A DNA stretch of 64,000 bases, taken from assembly GCA_031292515.1 (NCBI GenBank), contig JARLGZ010000247.1, forward strand, positions 104,193 to 168,192, in the 5' to 3' direction. The position numbers were made by a program, and so were the translations under genes. The notes beneath the pieces are model-generated. The model ran no database searches and was not told the origin of the DNA. It worked only from the letters and a program-made list of their open reading frames with translations. This document shows positions 9,243-19,861 of this stretch, in pieces (the first letter of the stretch is position 1; each line of letters opens with the position of its first letter). Source of the DNA: Puia sp. (lineage in GTDB: Bacteria > Bacteroidota > Bacteroidia > Chitinophagales > Chitinophagaceae).

Positions 9243-12200
9243 ATGAAGAACGTTCTGTGTAATGCAACAATAAAGATTTGGGTAGCCATTGGTTTTTTGC
9301 TAGGTAACCTGTCGATTGCAGTAGGACAGGTGAACAACCCGGCGCCTTACGGGGCGAATACGCTCGTTAATTATGTTCGCTCCTGGACAGCCACAGCTCC
9401 CGTTCAAAGCGCTGATACACTTGTTAACAGACCACTAACTGATTCGAAGGAAGAAACAAAATACATAGATGGTGTGGGTAGACCCATCCAAACAGTTATC
9501 AAGCAAATTACTCCTGCTGGCCATGATCTTGTCACAAGTGTTGTTCGGTACGATCAATATGCCCGTGAACAGTATGATTATTTGCCGTTTTCAGCCAATT
9601 CCTTTCAGGCAGGAGATATTATTAATGACGGGGATTTTAAATTCACTCCGTTTCAGCAAGACTCTGTTTTTAACCAAGGACAATTTCCGGGTCAGAGCTA
9701 TTACTATGCGCAAACCAATTATGAGGCATCTCCCTTAAACAGAGTGGTCTCAAAGATGGCTCAAGGCGACAGATATGTAGGCAGTGGTCGTGGGACAGGT
9801 ATTCAATATTTGGTAAACGGCGCCGGTGATAGCGTCCATCTATGGAGCATAAGCAGTTCTCCAAATAGCTTGCCAGTGGATGCAGGTATCTTTCCGGCCG
9901 CAACTCTTTATAAGACTATAACAATTGATGAGAATAACCATCAAATAGTAGAGTACAAGGACTTGGACGGTCATACAATATTACGAAAAGTCCAAGCGCT
10001 TGCTAGTCCAGGAACGGGTCATGTGGGATGGTTAAACACTTATTACATTTACGATAGTCTGGAAAGCATTCGTTACGTTTTGTCCCCAAGAGCTGTTGAG
10101 CTGATCAATACAGGGGCCAGTTGGACCTTGACTCCATCGATTGCAAACGAGTTGTGCTATCGATATGAATACGATGGGAGAATGCGGATGATTATTAAAA
10201 AAGTTCCGGGTGCCGGGGAGATATGGATGGTTTATGATGCAAGGGATCGCGTAGTTATGACACAAGACTCCAATTTGCGTGTCAGCAGTCCGGCCAAGTG
10301 GCATGTATTTGTCTATGACAGTTTAAACAGGGTAACGCAGACCGGTTTGTTGACTGATGCTAATAATAGAGCGTACCACCAAAATTTGTCTTATAATAGC
10401 GTTAGCTATCCCAGCACCAGTGCTAATTTCGAATTGCTCACGCAGAATTATATGGATGATTATAGCTGGGTGGCGGGAAGTGGATCCGGCCTGGGCAGCG
10501 ACATCGATAGCAGTTTCTTTTCTAATAGCAATTATTTTATTACCACATATGCTACCATTCCTTATTATGCCGTGAGGATGTCAAGAAATATACAAATGAG
10601 GGGTATGATAACAGGTTTCAAAAGCGAGGTAGTGAACAGTGGAGGTACTTATCAGTACGGCGTTCTATTTTACGATGACCACAACCGAATTATCCAGACT
10701 CGTTCCACTAACTATAGCGGAGGAAAAGATACCGTATCTACTCAGTATAATTTTTACGGGGACGCCATTCGAAACTATGCAAAGCATCAAAAATCGGGTG
10801 CGACCAACCCGCAAGGACATACTGTGCTTACCAAACTTGAATATGATGCTGCCAACCGGTTGAAGCGGATTTGGAAAAATGTGGACAACACTAGCAGCGA
10901 CCAATTGATTGACAGTGTGCAATACAATGAATTGGGGCAAATGGCGACCAAATATCTCGGAAGAGGAATGGATAGTTTGGCATATGTCTTTAATATAAGA
11001 GGCTGGCTGTCTACAATCAATAGAGCTTATTTGACCGGTGGAAATGGCAATTTCTTCGGCGAAGAAGTCGGGTATGATACCTCTGTTTCTGTTGTCGGTT
11101 CAACTTCGTATACGAATCCTCAATTTAATGGAAACTTAGCCGGATCACTGTGGAAGAGCAAAGGGGATGGAGTGGCACGTAAATATGATTTTAGCTACGA
11201 TCTTGTCAATAGACTGACGGCTGGTTACTTTCGACAGAATACGAATGGCGATGCCAATTGGGACAATTCCACCATTAACTACAGCGTTGGCAATCTGAAA
11301 TACGATGCCAACGGGAATATTTTAACAATGTCTCAGATGGGCTTTAAAATGGGTACTTCTTCGACCATCGATTCCTTGAATTATATTTATAAGGCCAGAA
11401 GTAATAAAGACAGCCTGATAACGGATGTAATGAATGATACCGCTAGTAAACTCGGTGATTTTCACTATAAGAGCAAAGGCAGCTACGATTATCTTTACGA
11501 TGGCAATGGAAATATTACGTTGGATAATAACAAAGGAATCTCAGGGATTGTGTACAATTATTTAAATCTTCCCCAGCAAATTAGTATCCTTCATAAAGGA
11601 ACGATCACCTATGGCTACGATGCAGGCGGAAACAAACTATCTAAAACGGTGGTTGACAGCACCGTGACGCCGGTGAAGACCACCAAGACAATGTATCTAG
11701 GTGATTTTCAATACGCCAATGACACCCTTCAATTGATTGCACACGAGGAAGGACGTGTAAGGTGGGCTTATCATAAGTATACAACCGGGACCTCCGGTTA
11801 TGGATATGAATACGATTTCAATGAAAAGGATCATTTGGGCAACAATCGAGTTCTTTTGACGCAAGAGAAAGACACGGCACAATACATGGCGACAATGGAA
11901 GCCGCCTACCGGACGACAGAGAATGCCCTCTTCTACAATATCCCGGCTTCGAGTTATTATAGAGGTTCAGTATTGGGCATCCCTGCTGACGGAACGACCT
12001 CCCCCAATGATTCCATTGCCAGGGTGAACGGAAGTGGTCAGAAGGTAGGACCCGCTATAATTTTGAAAGTGATGGCGGGAGATACCGTTACCATTGGGTG
12101 CAAATCCTTCTACACGACGCAAACGGGAACAGGTACGAATTCATCCTTTAACGACGTGCTGAATTCGTTGGGGGCAGGTTTTCAGAACTTGACCAATGGG

Positions 12201-13571
12201 GCAGAAGGGACGGTGGCACAACTGACAGGTGTAGGGGCGCCGCTTTACAGTGCGCTCAATTCCTTTATTACAACCAAGGATCAAACGGTACCGAGTAAGC
12301 CCAGAGCCTATCTAAACTGGATGCTGATGGATAATCAGCTAAAATACGACAGTACCTATCCTCAAAGCGGCGCAATTCCAGTCAGCAATTACGCGGCCGG
12401 TACACTAGGTACGCCGGGATATGGCCCCTATGTTGTGGCAAAAAGTGGATATCTGTTTGTTTATGTCAGCAACGAAACCCAGGGTTGGGATGTATTTTTT
12501 GATAATCTGACTATATCGGTCCGGAGTGGTCGTTTAACGGAAGAAGCGCACTACTATCCATTTGGTTTGACGATGGCCGGGATTTCTGACAATGCCGTTA
12601 AGACGCAATATACAACGAATAAATACCGTTTCAATGGACAAGAATTGCAGAATAAGGAATTTTCAGATGCGTCTGGACTTGAACAATATGACTACGGGGA
12701 AAGGCCCCAAGATCCACAAACCGGCAGATGGAACGCGATTGATCCCGATTTGGAAATGTATGAATCGGTCAGTCCGTATAGCTTTGGCTTTAACAATCCT
12801 TCGAGATATTTTGATCAAGGAGGAAGCGATCCCGGTGATATGATCGTATTTTTTACGGGGATGAATCTAGGTCAGCCAAAAACTGCTTCGATCGGTTGGA
12901 TGATCAATCACATAGTCGGATTTATAAATGGCGGCTCTATCTATGAATATAGGAGCAGACCGATTGGCCATTTGCTTTTTTCATACGCTACTAAGGACGC
13001 CTATCAAGACGTACTTGACAACGTAGCTCAATATCCAAAGGGACGGATTGTTATTTATGGCTACAGTTATGGGGGCCAGTTGGCCAATTATTTGGCCAAA
13101 CGGCTTGAAAAGGTAGGAATACGGGTCACATTGCTAGTTACCGTTGATGCCGCTGCAGGTCTTAGTTCCAATTCTGTTGACAGAACTATTTCCGGAAATG
13201 TCGATCTAAATGTGAATTTCTTCCAGAAGAATTATTTATGGTATAAGGATCCTCTTCCGAACCACGGAGATCCTAACAAACCTTTGTCAAAGGGGACCAC
13301 AGTGCTTAATTTTGATCTTAGCAAGGAAAAGTTTATCGATGACAATGGGGAGGAAAAGAGTGTCTACCATGTAAGTGTAGATGAAGCATCGAAAATCGCC
13401 ACGGTAAATTACATTATGTCTGTCTTATATCCCCGGTATAAACCACCGATGTCGACAGAAGAGTTCTTAAATAAGGTAAGCGGTATGAATTTGTTTGATA
13501 ATACACAGAAGAAAGACGATTCCGGTAACGGAGGAGAGGTAGAATTTAAGTTTTTATTTGGCGTATATTAA
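9243..13571 (+). CDS. RHS repeat-associated core protein with C-terminal alpha/beta-hydrolase (lipase-like) domain
   Basis: RHS core 'YYPFGLTMAGIS…YRFNGQELQNKEF…YDYGERPQDPQTGRWNAIDPD', followed by a unique C-terminus with the GYSYGG nucleophile elbow. Confidence 0.85.
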   Translation: MKNVLCNATIKIWVAIGFLLGNLSIAVGQVNNPAPYGANTLVNYVRSWTATAPVQSADTLVNRPLTDSKEETKYIDGVGRPIQTVIKQITPAGHDLVTSVVRYDQYAREQYDYLPFSANSFQAGDIINDGDFKFTPFQQDSVFNQGQFPGQSYYYAQTNYEASPLNRVVSKMAQGDRYVGSGRGTGIQYLVNGAGDSVHLWSISSSPNSLPVDAGIFPAATLYKTITIDENNHQIVEYKDLDGHTILRKVQALASPGTGHVGWLNTYYIYDSLESIRYVLSPRAVELINTGASWTLTPSIANELCYRYEYDGRMRMIIKKVPGAGEIWMVYDARDRVVMTQDSNLRVSSPAKWHVFVYDSLNRVTQTGLLTDANNRAYHQNLSYNSVSYPSTSANFELLTQNYMDDYSWVAGSGSGLGSDIDSSFFSNSNYFITTYATIPYYAVRMSRNIQMRGMITGFKSEVVNSGGTYQYGVLFYDDHNRIIQTRSTNYSGGKDTVSTQYNFYGDAIRNYAKHQKSGATNPQGHTVLTKLEYDAANRLKRIWKNVDNTSSDQLIDSVQYNELGQMATKYLGRGMDSLAYVFNIRGWLSTINRAYLTGGNGNFFGEEVGYDTSVSVVGSTSYTNPQFNGNLAGSLWKSKGDGVARKYDFSYDLVNRLTAGYFRQNTNGDANWDNSTINYSVGNLKYDANGNILTMSQMGFKMGTSSTIDSLNYIYKARSNKDSLITDVMNDTASKLGDFHYKSKGSYDYLYDGNGNITLDNNKGISGIVYNYLNLPQQISILHKGTITYGYDAGGNKLSKTVVDSTVTPVKTTKTMYLGDFQYANDTLQLIAHEEGRVRWAYHKYTTGTSGYGYEYDFNEKDHLGNNRVLLTQEKDTAQYMATMEAAYRTTENALFYNIPASSYYRGSVLGIPADGTTSPNDSIARVNGSGQKVGPAIILKVMAGDTVTIGCKSFYTTQTGTGTNSSFNDVLNSLGAGFQNLTNGAEGTVAQLTGVGAPLYSALNSFITTKDQTVPSKPRAYLNWMLMDNQLKYDSTYPQSGAIPVSNYAAGTLGTPGYGPYVVAKSGYLFVYVSNETQGWDVFFDNLTISVRSGRLTEEAHYYPFGLTMAGISDNAVKTQYTTNKYRFNGQELQNKEFSDASGLEQYDYGERPQDPQTGRWNAIDPDLEMYESVSPYSFGFNNPSRYFDQGGSDPGDMIVFFTGMNLGQPKTASIGWMINHIVGFINGGSIYEYRSRPIGHLLFSYATKDAYQDVLDNVAQYPKGRIVIYGYSYGGQLANYLAKRLEKVGIRVTLLVTVDAAAGLSSNSVDRTISGNVDLNVNFFQKNYLWYKDPLPNHGDPNKPLSKGTTVLNFDLSKEKFIDDNGEEKSVYHVSVDEASKIATVNYIMSVLYPRYKPPMSTEEFLNKVSGMNLFDNTQKKDDSGNGGEVEFKFLFGVY

Positions 13572-13608
13572 GAGCATTTGATATAATAAAATCGTTTAAA
13601 TCATCGCT

Positions 13609-13878
13609 ATGAATACTTTTAATAAATTGCTATTAATTTTAGGTTTTATTCTACTGATTGGTGGATTTTTGATATTGTTCGGAAATTTTCCACATGGCGG
13701 CAAAGAGCTTCCAAACAATATGGTAATTAATGCACTGGTGTTGGGTTTTTGGTATGCCGAACCGGTTATCGGCCTGATTTTGTGTTTTACAGGCCAGGCG
13801 AAGACAATAAAATATACCGGCGTTTTCTTTTTTCTTGCGTCAATTTGCGCTTGGTTAATTTATGCGTTCAGCAAATAG
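13609..13878 (+). CDS. Small integral membrane protein; candidate immunity protein for the RHS toxin
   Basis: 89 aa, three or more hydrophobic segments, directly downstream of the RHS C-terminal domain. Confidence 0.5.
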   Translation: MNTFNKLLLILGFILLIGGFLILFGNFPHGGKELPNNMVINALVLGFWYAEPVIGLILCFTGQAKTIKYTGVFFFLASICAWLIYAFSK

Positions 13879-14214
13879 GATGGCAACCAATGAGAGGTTG
13901 ACTGTTTCCAAGTCTTGAAGACTGGTCTTTTTTGAAGGATTGCATAAATACCGAAAAATGTACAATTTTATAGGTTAGAAAGAAACCCGCAACCTGTGCG
14001 CCAGGACCCGGTGATTCCATGCCGGTCGGTGAACTGTTGTACCTGCGCCGGTTTGCAGTTTTCGCAAAATGGGAATCCAGAAAAGGGCCGCCTACCCACC
14101 ACCATACTATCCCGGGGCCAGCTCTCCAGCCACGACAATGGTATCCTTCGCACAAAGATTAAAAATGCGAACCGCATTCCGCGGAAATCCCCCACCGCAC
14201 AAGCTCATTCTTCC

Positions 14215-14427
14215 CTCTACCCTGAAATTACTATTGTCCTACGGCAAATACAAGTCTCCACTTCGCATCGCTTCGTTGCGTCTCCGAAAAAAATCTCCAC
14301 CCCCCAGCGGACGAGGACTTTTTTTGTCGGGGTTGTATTTTTTGCGGAGAACCCTTGTATTTCCCTCCGGCCAATTGAGTGAGGCTGGTCGCTACGGGTG
14401 AATGAATGAGGCACTCTGCCGATTTCG
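14215..14427 (+). promoter_or_regulatory. SSB leader, copy A (duplicated structured leader)
   Basis: Shares GGCTGGTCGCTACGGGTGAATGAATGAGGCACTCTGCCGATTTCG with 23540..23584; upstream arms ATTG..CC..CAAATACAAG and CTTGTATTTCC..GG.CAAT can pair. Confidence 0.6.
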
Positions 14428-14453
14428 ATTTCTTCACTCAAAAACACACTTTT

Positions 14454-14867
14454 ATGCACACGTTTACAGGCCGCATTACCCGAAATGCCAATTTGCACGA
14501 ATTTGATGGTGGAAAGTCCATCGTCAGTTTCACCATCGTCGAGAACAACAGCTACGTCAACAAAGACAAAAAGCTGGTTGAAAAACCCTATTTCGTCCAG
14601 TGCGAGATCTGGAACCGCAAAAACCTTGTCCGCCACCTGAAAAAAGGGATGCTCCTACAAGTGGAAGGCGAACTCGGTGTCCGGGCCTTCATCAAGGACA
14701 AAGATACCCACCACGCCAAAGCCGTAGGTGTCCAACAACTGACCGTTCGGGAACTCAAGTTCCTCGATAGCAAAAACAAGACGCAGGGCAGTTCGGAACA
14801 GCCCGCCGCTGCCACCACAACCCCTCCGGCTGTGACCGGCACCGATGCAGATGATCTCCCGTTCTAG
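14454..14867 (+). CDS. ssb: Single-stranded DNA-binding protein
   Basis: OB-fold SSB pattern MHTFTGRITRNANLHEF…VEKPYFVQCEIW…LLQVEGEL… with acidic C-terminal tip DADDLPF. Confidence 0.9.
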   Translation: MHTFTGRITRNANLHEFDGGKSIVSFTIVENNSYVNKDKKLVEKPYFVQCEIWNRKNLVRHLKKGMLLQVEGELGVRAFIKDKDTHHAKAVGVQQLTVRELKFLDSKNKTQGSSEQPAAATTTPPAVTGTDADDLPF

Positions 14868-14929
14868 TCATTCACCCGTCCGCGCCTCTCACAAGGGGCG
14901 CGCTTTTTTCACCTTTCAATCGAATTACA

Positions 14930-15619
14930 ATGACAACCAATTTTTTCACCTTGCTGGAGACCCTCGCCTTTTACGGGAATACAACCCTCCAACTCTCCCT
15001 TTCCAAAGAGACCGGCTGGACAGGCTATATCCATTTTACCGATCCTAATGCCGGTGAATCCTTTAACAACAAACTCATCCCCCTGACCTTTCAGGGGACC
15101 AGTGCCTATTTGAACGAGCACTTTATTTCAACCCTCCGCGAACCCGTCCGGCAGGTCCAAGAAGGTTTCGCCAACCGTACAGCGTTTGCCGCCAGTCTCA
15201 AAGCTGCCGAAGCGAGTTCCAAATCCTCGCCTGCCAAACCCGTTCCCAAATCCTCGGTTCCAGCCCTTCCCGCCAGATACGTCGAATCCATGAAGAAGGT
15301 GGACGAACTGGCCTCCAAGAAGCTCTACGGACAGGCCATTGGCGCACTTCCCTCCAAAGAGAAATTTCCCGGACAAGCCACGGCCATCGACAAACGACTG
15401 GCCGAACTGCGGACGCTGCACGGCGGCCTGTCTCTGTTCCCCGGTGAGCCTCCCCCTAACTCGGAAGCCAGCGTTTCGGCAGAACCGGTGACTACGGAGG
15501 ATCCTGTCGGCTCGTCAAATGACGAATCGGACGACGATCCCGCTGACAATGATCCCAACTGGGAGCCGGGGGAGGATGACGATCCCCTCGATTCGGCAGC
15601 AACCGAAGACGATGATTAA
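14930..15619 (+). CDS. PRTRC system protein E
   Basis: N-terminal sequence, acidic C-terminus and position in the PRTRC cluster. Confidence 0.8.
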   Translation: MTTNFFTLLETLAFYGNTTLQLSLSKETGWTGYIHFTDPNAGESFNNKLIPLTFQGTSAYLNEHFISTLREPVRQVQEGFANRTAFAASLKAAEASSKSSPAKPVPKSSVPALPARYVESMKKVDELASKKLYGQAIGALPSKEKFPGQATAIDKRLAELRTLHGGLSLFPGEPPPNSEASVSAEPVTTEDPVGSSNDESDDDPADNDPNWEPGEDDDPLDSAATEDDD

Positions 15620-15657
15620 CTCCGCCACAAACATTCCTTCATCAAAAACGTATCATC

Positions 15658-15870
15658 ATGTTTACACCCATGCCCCGCGTCTTTATACTCAAGCGGAACA
15701 ACAACGAGATAGAATTATCGGACCCCAACATCGACCTACCCCCGAAGGCCGTTCGTGACCTGTACTCGGCTACCTACCCGGAGCTGACAACAGCCACCTT
15801 CGAAGGACCGGTCCCCAAAGACGGCAAACTGATTTTCAAATTCGTTCCCACCATCGGGACCAAAGGATAA
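15658..15870 (+). CDS. PRTRC system protein C
   Basis: Small ORF with PRVFILKRNNNEIELSDPN…; between the E-like and F-like genes. Confidence 0.8.
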   Translation: MFTPMPRVFILKRNNNEIELSDPNIDLPPKAVRDLYSATYPELTTATFEGPVPKDGKLIFKFVPTIGTKG

Positions 15871-15939
15871 TCAATCTGCTATGAAAAAGAAACCCATTTC
15901 TTCACTCCGCTCTCTTGGGCGGCTAGAATCTCCACAACA

Positions 15940-17031
15940 ATGGAAACTGTATCAAAGCATCGGACAAACTCTCGAAAGGCTGGAGCAACTCCCGACCGCC
16001 GAACAAGCCCTGCAACGAAACACGCCTCCCGTACCACTTACACTCCTGAAACCCATTTCCTGAATGCGCGCTTTGAAAGGGGCTATCACCCCAATGCATG
16101 GCCACTCAAAGAACCGACCCTTATCCAGCAGGAGTTTTTTACCTCGGCAGGACATCTCGCCCGGTTGCACTCTCTCACCCTCCCGGATACCTCGGCGATT
16201 CCCTTTCCCCACAACATCGACACCTGCTATCGTAACCTTTGTCTTCAATTGGAGGACATCGATACCGACCTGGGCCTTGTGATCCTGCAAGGCCCGGGGG
16301 GAAAGGTCTGTCTGACTACGATCAAAGAACTAGACCTGCAACAGAACGCATGGTATGTAGCAGTACATCCGCTCTACCGGGAATGCCAACAACCCGTCTC
16401 GGACGGATACCGGCAACTGCTGCTCGCCATCCTGCAATTTCTGATCGAGAAAATCGGCTATGCGCCATATTGGGTGAAACATACCTTCATGGCCGACAAT
16501 TACGAAGCAACCCGCCGGTCCTTCGATGAAAACAAAGACGAAGAAGAAGAAGAAGCGGTGCAGGAATGGCGCACCGAAACCGCCCTGATCGAACAGGTAG
16601 GAAAGTATTTTCAGGAGCAGTTGCAACAGCCTCGTCCCTCCCTCACGGACTTGCTGCAAAGGTACCGTCCAATATCGGCGCGGGGCAAGGCCCTCCAAAA
16701 GCTGGCCACCCGCTTCGCCCGGCATGAACAACGCTACCCGCTCCGCCACCTTGCGAGGGAAATCCCCGCAGGCTGGCTCCAGCCCGGGGTCGAAGAACGT
16801 CTCCCGAGCCACTACTTCTTCTGTCTGGTCTACGACTACACCGGTCTATTTCCCGAATCGGTCAACGCCTCCATCGATTCGGAGTTTCAGGAAGCGTGCG
16901 TCTTCGATATTCCCATCGGGATGCAACACTTCGAACGCCGTCAGTCCCGGATCCACCATGACCTACGCTACGAAGAAGCCTGCCTCCAACTCATCGAACA
17001 ATTTGAACACTTCTTAACATCAAATCCATGA
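15940..17031 (+). CDS. PRTRC system protein F-like (start uncertain)
   Basis: Long ORF in PRTRC synteny. The first ~35 codons look out of frame; see finding on overlap with 15881..16063. Confidence 0.65.
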   Translation: METVSKHRTNSRKAGATPDRRTSPATKHASRTTYTPETHFLNARFERGYHPNAWPLKEPTLIQQEFFTSAGHLARLHSLTLPDTSAIPFPHNIDTCYRNLCLQLEDIDTDLGLVILQGPGGKVCLTTIKELDLQQNAWYVAVHPLYRECQQPVSDGYRQLLLAILQFLIEKIGYAPYWVKHTFMADNYEATRRSFDENKDEEEEEAVQEWRTETALIEQVGKYFQEQLQQPRPSLTDLLQRYRPISARGKALQKLATRFARHEQRYPLRHLAREIPAGWLQPGVEERLPSHYFFCLVYDYTGLFPESVNASIDSEFQEACVFDIPIGMQHFERRQSRIHHDLRYEEACLQLIEQFEHFLTSNP

Positions 17032-17750
17032 ACAATTTGAGTAATTCCTTTGCGCAACAATATATCCCGGAGACCGCCCTTGTCCTTTCAAAAAACAACG
17101 TGCGAGACGACCAGCCGGAATTTTTTGTCGAGGTCTATCCCCTCGGTCCGGACGGCTGTCCCCTTGCAGGCTATCCGCTCAGCCTGTCCGAAGCCAGTAC
17201 CTTGGGAAGAGCCTTCCTCTCTCAACAGGCCGGAGGCCGAACCTTCCTGCTTCCGCAGGGGCTACTTACTGACAACATCCTTTATCTTTCGGAGCAACCC
17301 GAGCCCACCGTGATCTGGTGGACAAAAGCCCAAACCGAGACCCTGTATTTTCAAGACCATCTTGGCATCCCTTCCGGTCCGACTGCTCTGCCACCCCTGC
17401 TTTGGAAAGCTGGCCGGGAACACCTTTCAATCTACGCGCTGCAAAAAAACCAACGTCCGAAACCTACTACACGCCTTTGCAAAGCCCCTTTTTTCAATGT
17501 CTATGCCTCCAACGAAGTCTGCATGGGAACGGTTCGAATTGACACATCCTCCTGCGATTGCCTAGAATCCTTCGTCGTCACCTGGGAACGGTATTTCTTC
17601 GATTCGGCATTTTCCCACCTGCTCGGCGAATCCTCGCCCATCGACGGCAACATCGTCGACTGCTGGTCATCCCTCGCAGGCACCAACAACCCTTTTCCTG
17701 TCCGTCTCCTGAAACCCACCCAACAAACCCTTCAATCCCTTTTGTCATGA
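17028..17750 (+). CDS. PRTRC system protein B
   Basis: Position immediately before the ThiF gene with an ATGA overlap; sequence character of PRTRC-B. Confidence 0.75.
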   Translation: MNNLSNSFAQQYIPETALVLSKNNVRDDQPEFFVEVYPLGPDGCPLAGYPLSLSEASTLGRAFLSQQAGGRTFLLPQGLLTDNILYLSEQPEPTVIWWTKAQTETLYFQDHLGIPSGPTALPPLLWKAGREHLSIYALQKNQRPKPTTRLCKAPFFNVYASNEVCMGTVRIDTSSCDCLESFVVTWERYFFDSAFSHLLGESSPIDGNIVDCWSSLAGTNNPFPVRLLKPTQQTLQSLLS

Positions 17751-18583
17751 ATGCTCACACACAACAAATTCAGCCACCCCCTCCGATCTCTACACTGCCC
17801 GCCGTACATTTTGTAGATCCCTACCTGCTCAACCCTACCAATCCGATTACGGTAAACGTCATCGGCGCGGGCGGTACCGGTAGCCATGTCATGACGGTTC
17901 TCGGCGCCTTAGAAGAAGCGCTCCGTGCATGGGGCCATCCCGGTTTGCAGGTCACTGCTTTCGATGACGATGAGATCACCGTGTCGAATATGGGCCGACA
18001 GGCTTTCTTTCGCAGCGAAATCGGCCAAAACAAAGCTGTGGCCATCGTCACCCGCATCAACCGGCATATCGGTACGCGCTGGCAGGCTTCTAAACTGCGC
18101 TGGAAGAAAACAAACAAGGAAGCCTTGCGCGGGGCGGTCCGCGCCAACCTGACCATCAGTTGTGTTGATAGGCCCGAGACTCGTTTTGACATCGAGACCT
18201 TGTTGGGTCGCCCCGGGGGAGGACATGGCCCGGATAATCCCCTCTATTGGATCGACTTTGGTAACAGCCGCTACACCGGCCAGGTGTTGTTGTCGACCCG
18301 CCGCGACATCAAACAACCACCCCTAGAAGGCTATCACGGAGTGGGCTATCTGCCATCCGTCACCCGCCAGTACGAAGACCTGCTGTATGCCGCGACAGAC
18401 AGCGACGAACCGAGTTGTTCCATGCTGGAAGCCCTCAACCGTCAGTCCTTGTTCATCAACCGCAGCCTCGCTTCGGTAGGGGGCATGTTGTTGGAAAACC
18501 TATTCCGACAATCGATCCTCGATTCCAAAGGATTTTTCCTCAACCTCTCTGACGGCGTGATGCGTCCGATCCCGATCGGCTAA
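17747..18583 (+). CDS. PRTRC system ThiF-family protein
   Basis: VNVIGAGGTGSHVMTVLGALEEAL…VTAFDDDEITVSNMGRQAFF is a ThiF/E1-like Rossmann motif. Confidence 0.9.
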   Translation: MNAHTQQIQPPPPISTLPAVHFVDPYLLNPTNPITVNVIGAGGTGSHVMTVLGALEEALRAWGHPGLQVTAFDDDEITVSNMGRQAFFRSEIGQNKAVAIVTRINRHIGTRWQASKLRWKKTNKEALRGAVRANLTISCVDRPETRFDIETLLGRPGGGHGPDNPLYWIDFGNSRYTGQVLLSTRRDIKQPPLEGYHGVGYLPSVTRQYEDLLYAATDSDEPSCSMLEALNRQSLFINRSLASVGGMLLENLFRQSILDSKGFFLNLSDGVMRPIPIG

Positions 18584-18829
18584 ACCCCGCAATTCCAGAC
18601 GGCTCCCCGCCGTCGGGACCCGGGGGTTAAAGGTAGAAAGCCGCCAACCTGCACCAGCCAGGCGGCCGGCTTTGGATCGTGGGACCACGCCCAACGTCCT
18701 GTTCTCAATAAGCTTCGTTTGGAAATACAATCGGGTAGGGGTGTCCATATCCATACAGGATTGCTACGCCGCCCAAGAGGGCCATTCGAAATCTCCCTCG
18801 CTCAAAACTGGGTAGGAAAAAACAATGCA

Positions 18830-18972
18830 AAAATACGGGCCACCCGGGAGAGAGAACGGTCAAGGAGTTCGGCATAAAAACACAACACCCGCTCACCAAG
18901 CTCTCTTTTATATTCCGCTCCTCCTTGCCCCTTTCCCGGGTGACCCGTGCCCCAGGGCAAAATTTTTTCACC
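18830..18972 (+). promoter_or_regulatory. Dispersed structured leader, copy 2
   Basis: ACGGGCCACCCGGGA … TCCCGGGTGACCCGT with central TCAAGGAGTTCGGCATAAA…TTTATATTCCGCTCCTCCTTG; ATG at 18988. Confidence 0.75.
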
Positions 18973-18987
18973 CAAAACAGCAATCCC

Positions 18988-19209
18988 ATGCTTATCACAC
19001 GCATCAGCCAACTCGATGGCCAGGAGTACACGATGGACCTCAACATCACCCTTGCAGAACTCGCCCGCATCCGGGCCGGTCAGCTCGTCCAAACCGTCGT
19101 TCCCCACCTCCCCAGGGAGGAACGCGAATTTCTCATCAGCGGCATCACCCCCGATGCCTGGGAAAAGACCTTCGGCGGAGTAGATACCGAACCTCCTGCC
19201 CACCAGTAA
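18988..19209 (+). CDS. Small hypothetical protein downstream of structured leader copy 2
   Basis: MLITRISQLDGQEYTMDLNITLAELARI…; starts 15 nt after the leader. Confidence 0.6.
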   Translation: MLITRISQLDGQEYTMDLNITLAELARIRAGQLVQTVVPHLPREEREFLISGITPDAWEKTFGGVDTEPPAHQ

Positions 19210-19277
19210 TCGATTTCCCCGCGACTGCCTCTCCCCGAGAGGTGGTCGCTTTTTTTGTCACCTTTTAATCTTTTCGT

Positions 19278-19565
19278 ATGTCCACTTCCAAAACACCGTC
19301 CATCGATCGCTTCGCAGACCGTCCAGCTACCGAACAACGCCTTAGCCCGCAAATCACCGCCTTCCGTCAACCGTTCCTTCCCGTCAACCCGATCCCCTTC
19401 CTGGAAGCTCTTGCCACCGGGTGCCGCGAACTAGGAACGGAATGGATCCGGTCCGACGCAGCGCAGGCGCTCCTGCACATCCTGCTGCAGCAGTCCTACG
19501 GTCAACGTTACCTGGTCGACAGCGACGAGGAATTCTTTCGGTTGCTGACGATTTTCGAGCCGTAA
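19278..19565 (+). CDS. Hypothetical protein (95 aa)
   Basis: Intact ORF followed by a GC-rich hairpin and T-run. Confidence 0.5.
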   Translation: MSTSKTPSIDRFADRPATEQRLSPQITAFRQPFLPVNPIPFLEALATGCRELGTEWIRSDAAQALLHILLQQSYGQRYLVDSDEEFFRLLTIFEP

Positions 19566-19861
19566 CGCGGATTTTCCTTCCCGGCCGCCACTCGGCGACC
19601 GGGATTTTTTCTGAATAGCCAAGGTGGGAATCGACAGGGAAAGCAATGAATTCCCCAAGATACGGACGCGCCGGGAAAGGTTTCGCGCAAGATGACCTTC
19701 AAAGAAATTCAACAGATCTTCAACTTCGTTTTCAATCACCCGGAATTGATCGCCATTCAAGACGAAACGTAAGTCCATGGCCGGTGGCACGACAAAGCGA
19801 CACCGGCCTTTTTTATTGCTGCTAACAACAATACCGAGAAGAGAAAAAGAACATCGATAAT

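Noticed and set aside
16330-16812. 160-aa - strand ORF opposite the PRTRC F-like gene
   Set aside because: F-rich shadow ORF caused by the GAA-rich + strand.
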